Of a stretch of DNA of 37,284 nt, positions 27,238 to 37,284 are shown one piece after another (within the stretch, counting starts at the first letter, position 1; every line of letters begins with the position of its first letter). The notes under the pieces are model-generated. The model was not told the DNA's origin and did no database searches. It saw only the letters and a list, made by a program, of their open reading frames with translations. The DNA comes from Chromatiales bacterium (GTDB lineage: Bacteria; Pseudomonadota; Gammaproteobacteria; SZUA-152), in NCBI GenBank assembly GCA_026982475.1, contig JALSHB010000154.1:1-37284 (forward strand), read 5' to 3'. The position numbers and the translations under genes are program-made.

Positions 27238-27301
27238 ATGTGGGAGCGGCTTCAGCCGCGAACATCGTCGAGCCTTGCTTCGCGGCTGAAGCCGCTCCTG
27301 C
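27238..27301. repeat. REP-like palindromic element
   Basis: ATGTGGGAGCGGCTTCAGCCGCGAAca...TTCGCGGCTGAAGCCGCTCCTGCA. Confidence 0.85.
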
Positions 27302-27325
27302 AATCTTTGCTCTTCCTTTGTCGAT

Positions 27326-27928
27326 TCAGCGGGCCTTGTACCAACGCTTGCGCAGGGCCGCAAACACGCGGTTGGGATACCAGGTCTTGCCCAGGCTGCC
27401 GTTGTAGCGGGCCAGGGCGCGGGTGAAGTCGCCTTTTTCCTTGTCCAGGTAATGCTTGAGGATGGTGCAGCCGAAGCGCAGGTTGGTGCGTATATCGAAC
27501 AGGTTGTCGCCGGCCTCGGGGATCTCCTCGAGCCAGAAGGGCATGATCTGCATCAGGCCCTGGGCGCCGGCGGAGGAGATGGCCCAGCGGTCGAAATTGC
27601 TTTCCACATGGATCACCGCCAGCACCAGCTCGGGGTGCAGGTCGGCCTTGCGGGCCTCGTAGTGGATGTGCTTCAGCAGGGTGAGGCGCTCGGCGTCGTC
27701 GGGCACGCGTGACTTGAGGCGGTTGGACATATCCATCAACCACACCTCGGCGTCGAAGCGGTCCTTGAAGCTGTCGCTTTCGCCGATCACCCGGGTGAGG
27801 TGTTGGCGCAGGCTGTCGTCCGGGCGCTCCTGGGTGGCGGCGTGTGATGACACGGGCAGGGCGAGCAACAGCGCCAGCAGGAGCCGGTGGAGATGTCGTG
27901 GAAGGTAGGCGGGGCGGGGCGAAATCAT
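27326..27928 (-). CDS. Lytic transglycosylase (SLT domain)
   Basis: HPELVLAVIHVESNFDRWAISSAGAQGLMQIMPFWLEEI...DIRTNLRFGCTILKHYL...ALARYNGSLGKTWYPNRV; signal peptide. Confidence 0.9.
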   Translation of the reverse strand: MISPRPAYLPRHLHRLLLALLLALPVSSHAATQERPDDSLRQHLTRVIGESDSFKDRFDAEVWLMDMSNRLKSRVPDDAERLTLLKHIHYEARKADLHPELVLAVIHVESNFDRWAISSAGAQGLMQIMPFWLEEIPEAGDNLFDIRTNLRFGCTILKHYLDKEKGDFTRALARYNGSLGKTWYPNRVFAALRKRWYKAR

Positions 27929-28018
27929 GTCTCTGAGTATATCGTCTCCGCAATTCACTCTTGTAGGTGCGGCTTCAGGCGCGGCCAGGTCTTTTGCATC
28001 GGGCTGTCGCGCCTTCTA

Positions 28019-29731
28019 CTAGGCGCCGTCGAGCCGCTGGCGCAGAAACTCGATGATGCCATCGAGCGCAACGTCTTGCGAGTCGCTGTCGCGGCGGCCC
28101 TTGTATTCCACCCTGCCCGCATCCAGGCCGCGTTCGCCGAGGACGATGCGGTGCGGGATGCCGATCAGCTCCATGTCGGCGAACATCACCCCGGGGCGCT
28201 CCTTGCGGTCGTCCAGCAGCACGTCGATGCCGGCGGCGAGCAGGTCGTCGTGCAGCCTCTCCACCGCCTCGCGCAGGCGCTGCGACTTGTGCATGTTCAT
28301 GGGTAGCAGGGCCACCTGGAACGGGGCGATGGCGCCGGGCCAGATGATGCCGCGATCGTCGTGGTTCTGTTCGATGGCGGCGGCCACCACGCGCGACACG
28401 CCGATGCCGTAGCAGCCCATGTTCATCACCACCGCGCGGCCGGCCTCGTCCAGCACCGTGGCGTCAAGGGCCTCGGCGTACTTGGTGCCGAGCTGGAAGA
28501 TGTGGCCCACCTCCACGCCGCGCTTGATGGACAGGGTGCCCCTGCCGTCGGGGCTGGGGTCGCCCTCCACCACGTTGCGCAGATCGGCGACTTCTGGCTC
28601 CGGCAGGTCGCGGCCCCAGTTGACGCCGGTGAGGTGCTTGCCGTCCTCGTTGGCGCCGCACACGAAGTCGGCCAGCTGGGCGGCGGCGCGGTCGGCGATC
28701 ACCGGCGCGGCGATGTCGCGCGGGCCGATGGAGCCGGCGGGGCAGCCGCAGCAGGTGTGTACCGCCTCGTCGCCCACCAGGGTCAGGGGCGCGGCCACCT
28801 GGGGCAGCTTCTCCGCCTTGATGGCGTTCAGCTCATGGTCGCCGCGCAGCACCAGGGCCACCACGGCGCTCTCGGTGCCCTTCACCAGCAGGGTCTTGAC
28901 GGTCTGCGCCGGGTCCACGCCGAGGAACGCCGCCACCTCGGCGATGCTGCGCTGGTTGGGGGTGTCCACCACCTGCAGCTCCTGGGTGGGCGCCGGGCGT
29001 TCGCCGGCCGGGGCCAGGGCCTCGGCCAGCTCCACGTTGGCGGCGTAGTCGCTGTCGCTGGAGAAGGCGATGGCGTCCTCGCCGGCGTCCGCCAGCACGT
29101 GGAATTCGTGCGAGGCATTGCCGCCGATACTGCCGGTGTCCGCCTGCACGGCGCGGAAGTCCAGGCCCAGGCGGGTGAAGATGCGCGTGTAGGCATCGAA
29201 CATGGCCTGGTAGGTTTCGTCCAGTGAGTCCTGATCGGCATGGAAGGAATAGGCGTCCTTCATGAGGAACTCGCGCGCCCGCATCACCCCGAAGCGCGGG
29301 CGGATCTCGTCGCGGAACTTGGTCTGGATCTGGTAGAAGTTCGCCGGCAGCTGCTTGTAGCTGCGCAGCTCGCGGCGCGCCAGGTCGGTGATCACCTCCT
29401 CGTGGGTGGGGCCGAGGCAGAACTCGCGCCCGTGGCGGTCATGCAGGCGCAGCAGCTCCGGGCCGTACTGCTCCCAGCGTCCCGACGCCTGCCACAGCTC
29501 GGCGGGTTGCACCATGGGCATCAAGAGTTCCTGTGCCCCGGCGCGATCCATCTCCTCGCGCACGATGGTCTCCACCTTGCGCAGCACCCGCAGGCCCAGG
29601 GGCAGCCAGGTATAGAGCCCGGAGGCCAGCTTGCGGATCATGCCCGCGCGCAGCATCAGCCGATGGCTGACGACCTCGGCGTCGGCGGGGGTTTCCTTGA
29701 CGGTGGCGAGCAAGAACCGGGATGTGCGCAT
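28019..29731 (-). CDS. proS: Proline--tRNA ligase
   Basis: [54 protein letters not shown]...[14 protein letters not shown]...[26 protein letters not shown]. Confidence 0.97.
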   Translation of the reverse strand: MRTSRFLLATVKETPADAEVVSHRLMLRAGMIRKLASGLYTWLPLGLRVLRKVETIVREEMDRAGAQELLMPMVQPAELWQASGRWEQYGPELLRLHDRHGREFCLGPTHEEVITDLARRELRSYKQLPANFYQIQTKFRDEIRPRFGVMRAREFLMKDAYSFHADQDSLDETYQAMFDAYTRIFTRLGLDFRAVQADTGSIGGNASHEFHVLADAGEDAIAFSSDSDYAANVELAEALAPAGERPAPTQELQVVDTPNQRSIAEVAAFLGVDPAQTVKTLLVKGTESAVVALVLRGDHELNAIKAEKLPQVAAPLTLVGDEAVHTCCGCPAGSIGPRDIAAPVIADRAAAQLADFVCGANEDGKHLTGVNWGRDLPEPEVADLRNVVEGDPSPDGRGTLSIKRGVEVGHIFQLGTKYAEALDATVLDEAGRAVVMNMGCYGIGVSRVVAAAIEQNHDDRGIIWPGAIAPFQVALLPMNMHKSQRLREAVERLHDDLLAAGIDVLLDDRKERPGVMFADMELIGIPHRIVLGERGLDAGRVEYKGRRDSDSQDVALDGIIEFLRQRLDGA

Positions 29732-30062
29732 GGTGATCTGCCTGTGGCTGCGGATTGGCGAAAAGGGTGGGAATTGTAGCGGTAAGCGGCTGTTGCGCCA
29801 ATGAAGATGGCCTCTGTGCGACACCAACGTGTGGCTGTGTGCAGGATTTGGGGAGGGGCCCTGGGGGCCTCATGTCGATGCTTTCGCAAGCCCGCAACAC
29901 CTGTGCGGTTCGTGTCATGTGGGATGTCGGCGTATTTTCAATTCCGTAACCTATTGATATCCGGGAAATAAGCGCCAATCCTGATGACTATTGCCCATCG
30001 ATTGATGCGCGCCTGTCAGTGGGGCATCTGGCGCTGTTGGTGGGCGGCTGAGGACGCTGTCC

Positions 30063-30133
30063 GTAGGAGCGGACCCTTGGGCCGCGATGTCGGACGAGGG
30101 GAAAACCATCGCGGCCCGAGGGTCCGCTCCCAC
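30063..30133. repeat. REP-like palindromic element (second subtype)
   Basis: GTAGGAGCGGACCCTTGGGCCGCGATG...CATCGCGGCCCGAGGGTCCGCTCCCAC. Confidence 0.8.
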
Positions 30134-30174
30134 CTGTGTTGTTGCCGAGGTGATGGCGGGCATGGCCCGCTTCC

Positions 30175-32628
30175 TCAGTTGTTGGCCCACAGCGGGCGCA
30201 CGTAGGCATCGTCGCGGATGCTGTCGTCCTGCATCATGCGCCAGGCGGTCTGGAAGCCGAGTTCGCGGTAGGCCTCGAATTGTTGTTCGTCGAAGAACTG
30301 GTCGCTGGTGGGTTCGTCCGGGAATTGCGGGTGGGTCTTCTTGTAGCCGTAGAGGTCGGCGCTGAGCTGCTCGAAGAAGGTGGTCTTGAGGTAGATCAGG
30401 CGGCCGCGGCTGTTGTCAGGATAGACGATGGTGCACATGATGTAGCCGCGCTCGGCGCACTGGATGGCGTCGTCGGCGACGCCCTTGCCGCGCGGCACCA
30501 GGGGTTGCAGGTCTTCGCAGTCGCAGAGGATGAGGGTGCCGAAGTCGACGCGGGCCTTTTCCATGGCGTTGGCGAGGTCGGTGAACTGAAAATCGGGATC
30601 GGCGCCGCCGTCGCAGACCATGATGAGCCGGGCGCGGCGGCGGATCAGTTCGTACAGGGCGAGGTTTTCGAAGTGGCCGCCGTCGGTGAGCTGCACGTAG
30701 TGGGCGCGTTCATTCAGGCGCGAGCGGAAGAACACCTCGCTGAGCCCGGGGTGGAGGTAGTTGGGGATGGACGGGCTGCCGGATGGCTGGGCGGGATTGG
30801 GCGCCCAGTAGCCGAGGCGGATGTTGAGCAGGCCCATGAGCATGGACAGCAGCGGCTGGCGGGTGACGCCCTGGCCGCCGACGCCGGCGCCGGGATTGAC
30901 GGCGGCGCCGGAGATGGCCATGGCGGTGGGCAGGGTCATGCGGCCGTCCATGAAGACGTCGGACTGGCGCCAGCCGGTGGCGTTGCTGCCGCAGAAGTAG
31001 GGCGAGAGGATGAAGTTGTCGCCGCCGCGGCCACGGAATTTGGGGATGTGGGAGGACTCCAGCACTACGTTGGTGTTGATCAGGTGGTAGGGCGCGGGGT
31101 TGGCTTCGGGGCCCGCGCCCGGGTTGGCGGCGTAGAGATCGTGGATGGGCATCTTGTCGGCGCTGGCCGCGGCGCGGGTGGCGATCTTGCCTGCCAGCGC
31201 CTTGTCGATGTCGGGCATGAAGAGCTCCATCAGGCGGTCGCGGTAGTAGCGGTGGATGGAGAGGTAGTTGATGTTGGCGAGGCGGCCGAGCAACAGGGCG
31301 CCGGCGGCGCTGACGACGATGGCGGTGATGAGCCCCGGCCCGTCGCTGCCCGCCGCGAGGCGGATGGCGCAGTGGTAGGCGAGCAGCAGCAGGCCGAAGC
31401 AGAGCGCGGCGGTGGCGACGCTCACCACCAGGCCCATGGGAATGCGGCCCTTCTTGCCGCTGCTGGTCTTGAAGAAGGCGAACACGCCGGAGAGGGCGCC
31501 GAACAGGGTGGAGAGGGCGCCGATCCAGCCGGGCAGGGCCGAGGCGTCTGCCTGTGCGGCGGCCGCGGGCGCCTCCAGGGTGCCGCTGAATTGCAGCGCG
31601 CCGTCTGCCGAGCGGCTGCCGCTGATGACGAATTCGCTGGCCTCGCTGGCGGCGGTTTCGCCGAGGGCTTGCAGGGCCTCGTAGACGGCGGGCACGGCGC
31701 CGAGGACGAACAGGGCCACGGTGAGGGTGAGCAGGGTGCTCGCGGTGCGCTCGTAGGCCTGGCGCCAGCGATAGGCCGCGGATTTTTCACCCTCCCGGCC
31801 GGGTTCGCGTTTGCTCCTCGACCAGGCGCTGGTGAGCACCGCATACCCCAGGGAGAGGAGCACGAACAGACCGGCGAGGAGCAGGCCGAGCCACAGGGCG
31901 AGGTTGCCGGCGTGCACCGGCAGGCCGAGGTCGGCCGGCGTGTGCGACAGCAGGGGGTAGGCCGCGGCGAGGAACAGGGCCAGCAACAGGCCGAAGTAGA
32001 CGCCGAGGCTGACCAGGGCGCCGCGCAGGATCACCGCGACCAGGGACATGGCGTCGATGCCGTCGCCGGGGGTGAGGTATTTGGCCTGCTGACGCAGGTA
32101 GCGCAGCAGCTTTCCCTTGTAGCGCTCGGTGACGCCGCCCCCGCCGTCGGCGTCGGCCCGGCGCGCGTCGTCGCGCTTGCTGGCGAGGCGCAGCTCGGGG
32201 TCTGAGCCGCTCATGGGGTAGCTGCCGTAGGGGAAGCGCTTGCGGTCCAGGCCGAAGCGCTCGATGCCGGTCTGCGCCGGGTCCATGGGGTGGGACAGCA
32301 GCCAGCTCACGGAGGCGCCGATGTAGCCGCCGCCGGAGACGCTGGAGAGGTAGTCGAAATTCTTCAGCCAGCCGTTGTGGGCCAGGGCCTGCATCACGCC
32401 GAGGGAGAAGCTGGCGGAGCGGATGCCGCCGCCGGAGAGGGCGAGGCCGGTGAGTTCGAGCGGCCTGCCGCCCGTGTGGTCTTTTTGCGCGGGCAGGCCG
32501 CGGCGGCGGCGGATGTATTCAAGCTCCTTTTCGATCACGCATTGCGCGCCAAAATACTGGATGTCCTGGGCGTCGTAGTGGATGTAGCTGCCGTCGTTGC
32601 TTTCCTTCCCTGCACTGCCGTCTGTCAT
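30175..32628 (-). CDS. Patatin-like phospholipase with internal multi-TM block
   Basis: LTGLALSGGGIRSASFSLGVMQAL; LSSVSGGGYIG nucleophile elbow; C-terminal LTDGGHFENLALYELIRRR; several hydrophobic segments between. Confidence 0.85.
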   Translation of the reverse strand: MTDGSAGKESNDGSYIHYDAQDIQYFGAQCVIEKELEYIRRRRGLPAQKDHTGGRPLELTGLALSGGGIRSASFSLGVMQALAHNGWLKNFDYLSSVSGGGYIGASVSWLLSHPMDPAQTGIERFGLDRKRFPYGSYPMSGSDPELRLASKRDDARRADADGGGGVTERYKGKLLRYLRQQAKYLTPGDGIDAMSLVAVILRGALVSLGVYFGLLLALFLAAAYPLLSHTPADLGLPVHAGNLALWLGLLLAGLFVLLSLGYAVLTSAWSRSKREPGREGEKSAAYRWRQAYERTASTLLTLTVALFVLGAVPAVYEALQALGETAASEASEFVISGSRSADGALQFSGTLEAPAAAAQADASALPGWIGALSTLFGALSGVFAFFKTSSGKKGRIPMGLVVSVATAALCFGLLLLAYHCAIRLAAGSDGPGLITAIVVSAAGALLLGRLANINYLSIHRYYRDRLMELFMPDIDKALAGKIATRAAASADKMPIHDLYAANPGAGPEANPAPYHLINTNVVLESSHIPKFRGRGGDNFILSPYFCGSNATGWRQSDVFMDGRMTLPTAMAISGAAVNPGAGVGGQGVTRQPLLSMLMGLLNIRLGYWAPNPAQPSGSPSIPNYLHPGLSEVFFRSRLNERAHYVQLTDGGHFENLALYELIRRRARLIMVCDGGADPDFQFTDLANAMEKARVDFGTLILCDCEDLQPLVPRGKGVADDAIQCAERGYIMCTIVYPDNSRGRLIYLKTTFFEQLSADLYGYKKTHPQFPDEPTSDQFFDEQQFEAYRELGFQTAWRMMQDDSIRDDAYVRPLWANN

Positions 32629-32756
32629 GCTCCCTTCCCCCGTCCGCCTGCCGTGTGCTTGTCAGGAGTACTAGCCTAGCGACAAATAGGGGGCATGGGA
32701 AGGCGGCCCGACGCGCCGGGCACGCGTCGTGGCTGTGCCGGAAAAACGGACGGGCG

Positions 32757-32793
32757 CGAAAAAGGGGGGGTGGGTGCGCACCCATCCCCCCTT
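32757..32793 (-). terminator. Intrinsic terminator downstream of NrfJ-like lipoprotein gene
   Basis: Minus strand AAGGGGGGATGGGTGCGCACCCACCCCCCCTTTTTC. Confidence 0.7.
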
Positions 32794-32815
32794 CTGGTCG
32801 GCGCCGCCGAGGGGT

Positions 32816-33268
32816 CTAGTTGACGACCGAGGCGTTGGAGACGAAGAGGATGGTGTCGAAGGTGCGGTGCAGGCTCTTGCTGTTGAAGTTGTGCAGCACC
32901 GCGGCGTCGCCCCACTGCACCGTGTCGTCGGGCTTTGCGCGCATCAGACTGGCGGCGATCCACAGTGTCTTGTTGTCGCCCGTGTCCACCTTCATGTAGG
33001 TGTAGCCACTGGCGTGCATCAATTCCAGCACGGTGCCCTGCTTGGGCATGCCCTGGGCCTCGGCCAGCGCCTGCCGTTGGGCGGGGCTGAGCTGTTGGCC
33101 CGCCGGGGCGCTGGACTGCGGCGCGGGCGCCGCCGGTGCCGCGGGGGCCTGTTGGGCCGGTGCGGCGGGGGCCTCGGTGTTGGCTGCCGGCTTGGCGTCG
33201 TCGGAATCGGAGCAGGCGGTCAGGGCCAGCAGGGCGGCGGCCAGCGCCAGGATGGAAAGGTGTTTCAT
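32816..33268 (-). CDS. NrfJ-like lipoprotein
   Basis: Lipobox LTACSDSD, Ala/Pro linker, then GTVLELMHASGYTYMKVDTGDNKTLWIAASLMRAKPDDTVQWGDAAVLHNFNSKSLHRTFDTILFVS. Confidence 0.75.
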   Translation of the reverse strand: MKHLSILALAAALLALTACSDSDDAKPAANTEAPAAPAQQAPAAPAAPAPQSSAPAGQQLSPAQRQALAEAQGMPKQGTVLELMHASGYTYMKVDTGDNKTLWIAASLMRAKPDDTVQWGDAAVLHNFNSKSLHRTFDTILFVSNASVVN

Positions 33269-33364
33269 TGCTTGTGTCCCCTGGAAAAATTTGCCCGGTA
33301 CTTTAGCACAGGCGGCAGATTCGCGGCCAATGGGACTATGGGCATAACCCCTGCCCGGCGGTCG

Positions 33365-34204
33365 TTATCCCTGATCCAGCAGGCGCATGGAGAGATCCAC
33401 GGCGCGGATGTCCTTGCTGATGGCGCCGACGGAAATGTGATCCACGCCGGTCTCGGCGATGGCGCGGATCGTGTCGAGCCCGACGTTGCCGGAGGCCTCC
33501 AGCCGGCTGCGTCCGGCGTTGATGGCCACGGCCTCGCGCAGGCTGGCCAGATCCATGTTGTCGAGCATCACGGTGTCGGCGCGGGCCGCCAGCGCCTGCC
33601 TCAGTTCCGTGAGGTTTTCCACCTCCACTTCCACCGGCTTGCCGGGGGCGATTTCCCGCGCCCGGGCCACGGCCTGGGCGATGCCGCCGGCGGCGAGGAT
33701 ATGGTTCTCCTTGATCAGGAAGGCGTCGTACAGGCCCATGCGGTGGTTGCGCGCGCCGCCGCAGGCGGTGGCGTATTTTTGCGCCGTGCGCAGGCCCGGC
33801 AGGGTCTTGCGGGTGTCCAGCAGTTGCGCGCCGGTGCCTTCGATGGCATCGACGTAACGGCGGGTCTGGGTGGCGGTGGCGCTGAGGGTCTGCAGGAAAT
33901 TCAGCGCCGCGCGCTCGCCGCTGAGGAGGCTGCGCGCCGGGCCGCGCAGCTGACACAGGGTCTGGTTGGGGCGCAGGCGCTCGCCGTCGCGGGCCTGCCA
34001 GATCACCTGCACGCGGCGGTCGAGCTGGCGGAACACCTCGTCGAACCAGGCCGCGCCGCAGAGCACCGCCGCCTCGCGCACGATGACCCGGGCGCGGGCC
34101 TCGGCATTCGCCGGGATCAATCGGGCGGTGATGTCGCCGGGGCCGATGTCCTCGGCGAGGGCGCGGCGCACGCTGCTTTCGATGTCGCTGGGCAGGGTGG
34201 GCAT
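33365..34204 (-). CDS. nadC: Nicotinate-nucleotide pyrophosphorylase (carboxylating)
   Basis: [17 protein letters not shown]...[20 protein letters not shown]...[18 protein letters not shown]...VEVENLTEL...DTVMLDNM. Confidence 0.96.
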   Translation of the reverse strand: MPTLPSDIESSVRRALAEDIGPGDITARLIPANAEARARVIVREAAVLCGAAWFDEVFRQLDRRVQVIWQARDGERLRPNQTLCQLRGPARSLLSGERAALNFLQTLSATATQTRRYVDAIEGTGAQLLDTRKTLPGLRTAQKYATACGGARNHRMGLYDAFLIKENHILAAGGIAQAVARAREIAPGKPVEVEVENLTELRQALAARADTVMLDNMDLASLREAVAINAGRSRLEASGNVGLDTIRAIAETGVDHISVGAISKDIRAVDLSMRLLDQG

Positions 34205-34208
34205 GGCG

Positions 34209-35738
34209 TCAGGCCAGCTTGTCGTCGGCGACGAAGTATTTCGGATCTTCGATGATGTTTACCTCCACCAGGTCGCCGGCCTTTTCCAGCAGCCTGGTGC
34301 ACTCCGGGCTGAGGTGGCGCAGGTGCAGGCGCTTGCCGGCCTTGAGGTAGCGCTCGGCCAGGGTGTCGATGGCCTCGATGGCGGAGTGGTCGGCGACGCG
34401 GGCGTTCTTGAAGTCCACCACCACGTCGTCGGGGTCGTTCCTGGGATCGAACAGGTCCTGGAAATTGCTCACCGAGGCGAAGAACAGGGGGCCTTCCAAC
34501 TCGTAGACCTTGCCGCCGAGTTCGTTGGTGTAGCTCTTCACGTTGATGCGCTTGGCGTGCTCCCAGGCGAAGGCCAGGGCGGAGACGATCACCCCCACCA
34601 CCACCGCCACTGCCAGGTCGGTGGCCACGGTGACGCCGGAGACGAGGATCAGCACGAAGGCGTCGGTGCGCGGGATCTTCTTCAGGATGCGGAAGCTGGA
34701 CCACTCGAAGGTGCCGATCACCACCACGAACATCACGCCCACCAGCGCCGCCAGGGGGATCTCCTCGATCAGGTCCGAGGCAAACAGGATGAAGGCCAGC
34801 AGGGCCAGCGCAGCGGTGATGCCGGACAGCCGCCCGCGCCCGCCGGAGTTCACGTTGATCATGCTCTGGCCGATCATGGCGCAGCCGCCCATGCCACCGA
34901 AGAAGCCGGTGGCGACGTTGGCGGTGCCCTGGGCGATGCACTCCCGGTTGCCGCGGCCGCGGGTCTCGGTGAGTTCGTCGATCAGGGTCAGGGTCAGCAG
35001 CGACTCGATGAGGCCGATGGCGGCGAGGACCACCGCGTAGGGCAGGATGATCTTGAAGGTCTCCCAGTTGAGCGGGACCATGGGGATGTGGAACTCGGGC
35101 AGGCCGCCGGCGATGGAGGCGATGTCGCCCACGGTCTTGGTGTCCAGATCCAGGCCGATGACCATCAGGCTGACCACCACGATGGCCGCCAGGGAGGAAG
35201 GCACGGCCTTGGTGAGCCGGGGCAGGTAGTTGATGATGGCCATGGTCAGGGCCACCAGGCCGAGCATGATCCACAGCTCGTTGCCTTGCATCCACTGGCT
35301 GGCGCCGCTCTCGTCGGTGGTCTGGAACGACTTCATCTGCGCCAGGAAGATGACGATGGCCAGGCCGTTGACGAAGCCCAGCATCACCGGATGCGGCACC
35401 ATGCGGATGAACTTGCCCAGGCGCAACAAGCCGGCGCCGATCTGGATGATGCCCATTAGCACCACGGTGGCGAACAGGTATTCCACGCCGTGATCCGCCA
35501 CCAGCGCCACCATTACCACCGCCAGGGCGCCGGTGGCGCCGGAGATCATGCCGGGGCGGCCGCCGATGCTGGCGGTGATCAGGCCCACCATGAAGGCGGC
35601 GTACAGACCCACCAGCGGCTCCACCCCGGCGACGAAGGCGAAGGCCACCGCCTCCGGCACCAGCGCCAGGGCCACGGTGAGGCCGGAGAGAACATCGTTT
35701 TTGACATTGCGCCTGCGCGCGGCGTGGAGTTCGAACAT
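34209..35738 (-). CDS. SulP family anion transporter with STAS domain
   Basis: [64 protein letters not shown]-terminal [26 protein letters not shown]. Confidence 0.95.
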   Translation of the reverse strand: MFELHAARRRNVKNDVLSGLTVALALVPEAVAFAFVAGVEPLVGLYAAFMVGLITASIGGRPGMISGATGALAVVMVALVADHGVEYLFATVVLMGIIQIGAGLLRLGKFIRMVPHPVMLGFVNGLAIVIFLAQMKSFQTTDESGASQWMQGNELWIMLGLVALTMAIINYLPRLTKAVPSSLAAIVVVSLMVIGLDLDTKTVGDIASIAGGLPEFHIPMVPLNWETFKIILPYAVVLAAIGLIESLLTLTLIDELTETRGRGNRECIAQGTANVATGFFGGMGGCAMIGQSMINVNSGGRGRLSGITAALALLAFILFASDLIEEIPLAALVGVMFVVVIGTFEWSSFRILKKIPRTDAFVLILVSGVTVATDLAVAVVVGVIVSALAFAWEHAKRINVKSYTNELGGKVYELEGPLFFASVSNFQDLFDPRNDPDDVVVDFKNARVADHSAIEAIDTLAERYLKAGKRLHLRHLSPECTRLLEKAGDLVEVNIIEDPKYFVADDKLA

Positions 35739-36041
35739 GACAACCTCGGGAGGGGCGTGCCGGCCAACGCCGGCAAAAAGGGCGCGTATTTTACCCGAGG
35801 CGGCGTGGGGCGGGAAGGATGATGCCGAGTCGCCAGCGGTGCGCCAGGCGACTATCTGGGGGACGGCCAATATTCCTTCTCGCTGGAGCCTGTTTGCATG
35901 CCGGCAACCAGTGGCTGTTCCGCCCGGATCTCTGCGAGTCGTTCAAGACCCACTACCCGGGGCATATCGGGGGCGGACACTGCACCTTCGAGGACCGCGA
36001 CGGCGCCTGCGACGAACCCTGAACCCGGCGCGCGGACGGCC

Positions 36042-36848
36042 TCAGTCGCCGATGGAAACGGACATGATCTTCCAGGCCTTGCCGACCTTGATCAGGGTGT
36101 AGGTCGCCGGCTGGGTGTAGAGCAGGTCGTCGCCGGCATCATAGAATTTCCACTGCAACTTGACGATGGCCGTGGTCTTTCCGCTGGAGAGCAGCTGGCG
36201 CTTGTCCGCCTCGATGCGGGCGATCTCGCGCTCACCGAGGTCGGCGCGGGTCTTCTTCAGGAAGGCGACGATCTCGTCGCTGGTGGCGAGCTGGCGGACG
36301 CTGTCGCCGCTGATGACGGTGGTAGGCAGGTAATACTTCTGGGCATGCCGACGCAGGCCGTCCTCCGTGAGGGAGGTGGCATAGCTGCTGAACAGCGCGT
36401 TCATGTCGTCGCCTTCGGCGAAGATGCGCATCACCTCCTGTGACTGGGTGGCGGGCGCGTAGGCGGCCATGTCCTTGTTGAACTGGCGCATCAAGCGACG
36501 CTCGGCGTCGCAGTTGTTGATGGTCATGCTGCACCAGGTTTCCATCACGATCCGGTATTTGCCGTTACCCAGCGGCACCTTGTTGACCGTGATGTCCGTT
36601 TCCCAGAGGAAGGATTCATCGTCCGCCGGGTTGGTCTGCAGGCGCTCGTCGGTGTCGATGGCGAGCCCCTGCGGGGTGGCCTTCATGACCCATTGGCGCG
36701 CCGCCTGCCAGATCCTTGCGCATTCCTCGTCGCTGCTGCACACAGGAATGGTCTGCTGGAACAGCACATCGTCCTTCAGGTCGAAGGCGGTGCTTTGGCA
36801 GCCGGCCAGGAGAATCACGGCACCGAGAACGAAAAAGGGAAATTTCAT
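36042..36848 (-). CDS. Lipoprotein of unknown function
   Basis: MKFPFFVLGAVILLAGCQST lipobox; coding-like sequence throughout. Confidence 0.75.
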   Translation of the reverse strand: MKFPFFVLGAVILLAGCQSTAFDLKDDVLFQQTIPVCSSDEECARIWQAARQWVMKATPQGLAIDTDERLQTNPADDESFLWETDITVNKVPLGNGKYRIVMETWCSMTINNCDAERRLMRQFNKDMAAYAPATQSQEVMRIFAEGDDMNALFSSYATSLTEDGLRRHAQKYYLPTTVISGDSVRQLATSDEIVAFLKKTRADLGEREIARIEADKRQLLSSGKTTAIVKLQWKFYDAGDDLLYTQPATYTLIKVGKAWKIMSVSIGD

Positions 36849-36899
36849 GGTTGCCTTCGCTTGTGGGGGTAAACCGAGTCTATCACCGATACGGCCCGC

Positions 36900-37259
36900 T
36901 CATGGCGCGTCGGCCCGGCGCAGCAGTTTGTAGACGACGAGGTCGGGGTCGAGATCCGCCAGCTCGATGCACACCTGCAGGCCGAAGGGCGCCAGGGTGG
37001 CGTTGGGCGGCTGGCGGAACAGCAGCTCGCGGAACAGGGCGTAGTTGTCCGCGCTGTCGGCCAGCCGCTGCGCGGCCGGCACGGTCTGATTGTGGCGCGC
37101 CACGGTGAAGGCGAACAGCGCCGGCAGGGTGAAGGTGAGGCGGTCGCCCGTCAGCGCCAGGCCCTCGCCGAACTGGCGAACCAGTGCCTGCATCCCGGCA
37201 TCGCCGGCGGCCACGGCGGGGAGGATCTCCTCCAGCATCAGTCGGTAGATGTTTTCCAT
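36900..37259 (-). CDS. Hypothetical protein
   Basis: MENIYRLMLEEILPAVAAGDAGMQALVRQFGEGLALTGDRLTFTLPALFAFTVARHNQ; plausible coding ORF. Confidence 0.65.
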   Translation of the reverse strand: MENIYRLMLEEILPAVAAGDAGMQALVRQFGEGLALTGDRLTFTLPALFAFTVARHNQTVPAAQRLADSADNYALFRELLFRQPPNATLAPFGLQVCIELADLDPDLVVYKLLRRADAP

Positions 37260-37284
37260 GCGGTGATTCTACTAAATTCCTGAA

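Noticed and set aside
30280-32205. 641-aa plus-strand ORF
   Set aside because: Antisense to the patatin-like gene; Gly/Ala/Glu/Gln-rich artefact.
32729-35459. Two large plus-strand ORFs (508 and 497 aa)
   Set aside because: Antisense to nadC, sulP and the NrfJ-like gene; low-complexity shadow ORFs.
1-37284. CRISPR array, complete IS/transposase, prophage or toxin-antitoxin pair
   Set aside because: No regularly spaced repeats beyond the short adk tandem, and no ORF with transposase, phage structural or TA motifs recognised; xerC is in its housekeeping dapF-DUF484 context.
1-37284. tRNA or rRNA genes
   Set aside because: None recognised by eye; a tRNAscan/barrnap run would be needed to exclude them.

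Overview
GC-rich chromosomal segment, probably from a gammaproteobacterium. Most of it is housekeeping: adk, PPi-dependent pfp, ppa, moaC/moaDE, tag, dapF-DUF484-xerC, hslVU, DUF971-ubiE-RDD-ubiJ-ubiB, proS and sulP-nadC. Accessory genes are mixed in. No phage, CRISPR array or complete autonomous transposon was recognised. The observations most worth a second look are: (1) an adenylate kinase ORF that runs in frame into a long Lys/Ala-rich histone H1-like tail, with a Shine-Dalgarno-like AGGAG and in-frame ATG just before the tail, suggesting a nested stand-alone basic protein; (2) a strongly base-paired, terminator-ended ~185-nt candidate structured RNA upstream of ppa; (3) an HD-GYP protein between xerC and hslV that seems to have lost its HD catalytic core by an in-frame deletion; (4) two copies of a MITE-like element flanked by CTAG, plus a separate ~165-bp snap-back palindromic element; (5) a patatin-like protein with a multi-TM block inserted between its nucleophile and DGG motifs; (6) a TetR regulator with a clean palindromic operator, coupled to a divergent Lnt-like acyltransferase; (7) a CsgG/DUF4810/DUF799 lipoprotein operon with an extra small lipoprotein. 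All functional calls come from reading the translations; no database search was run.
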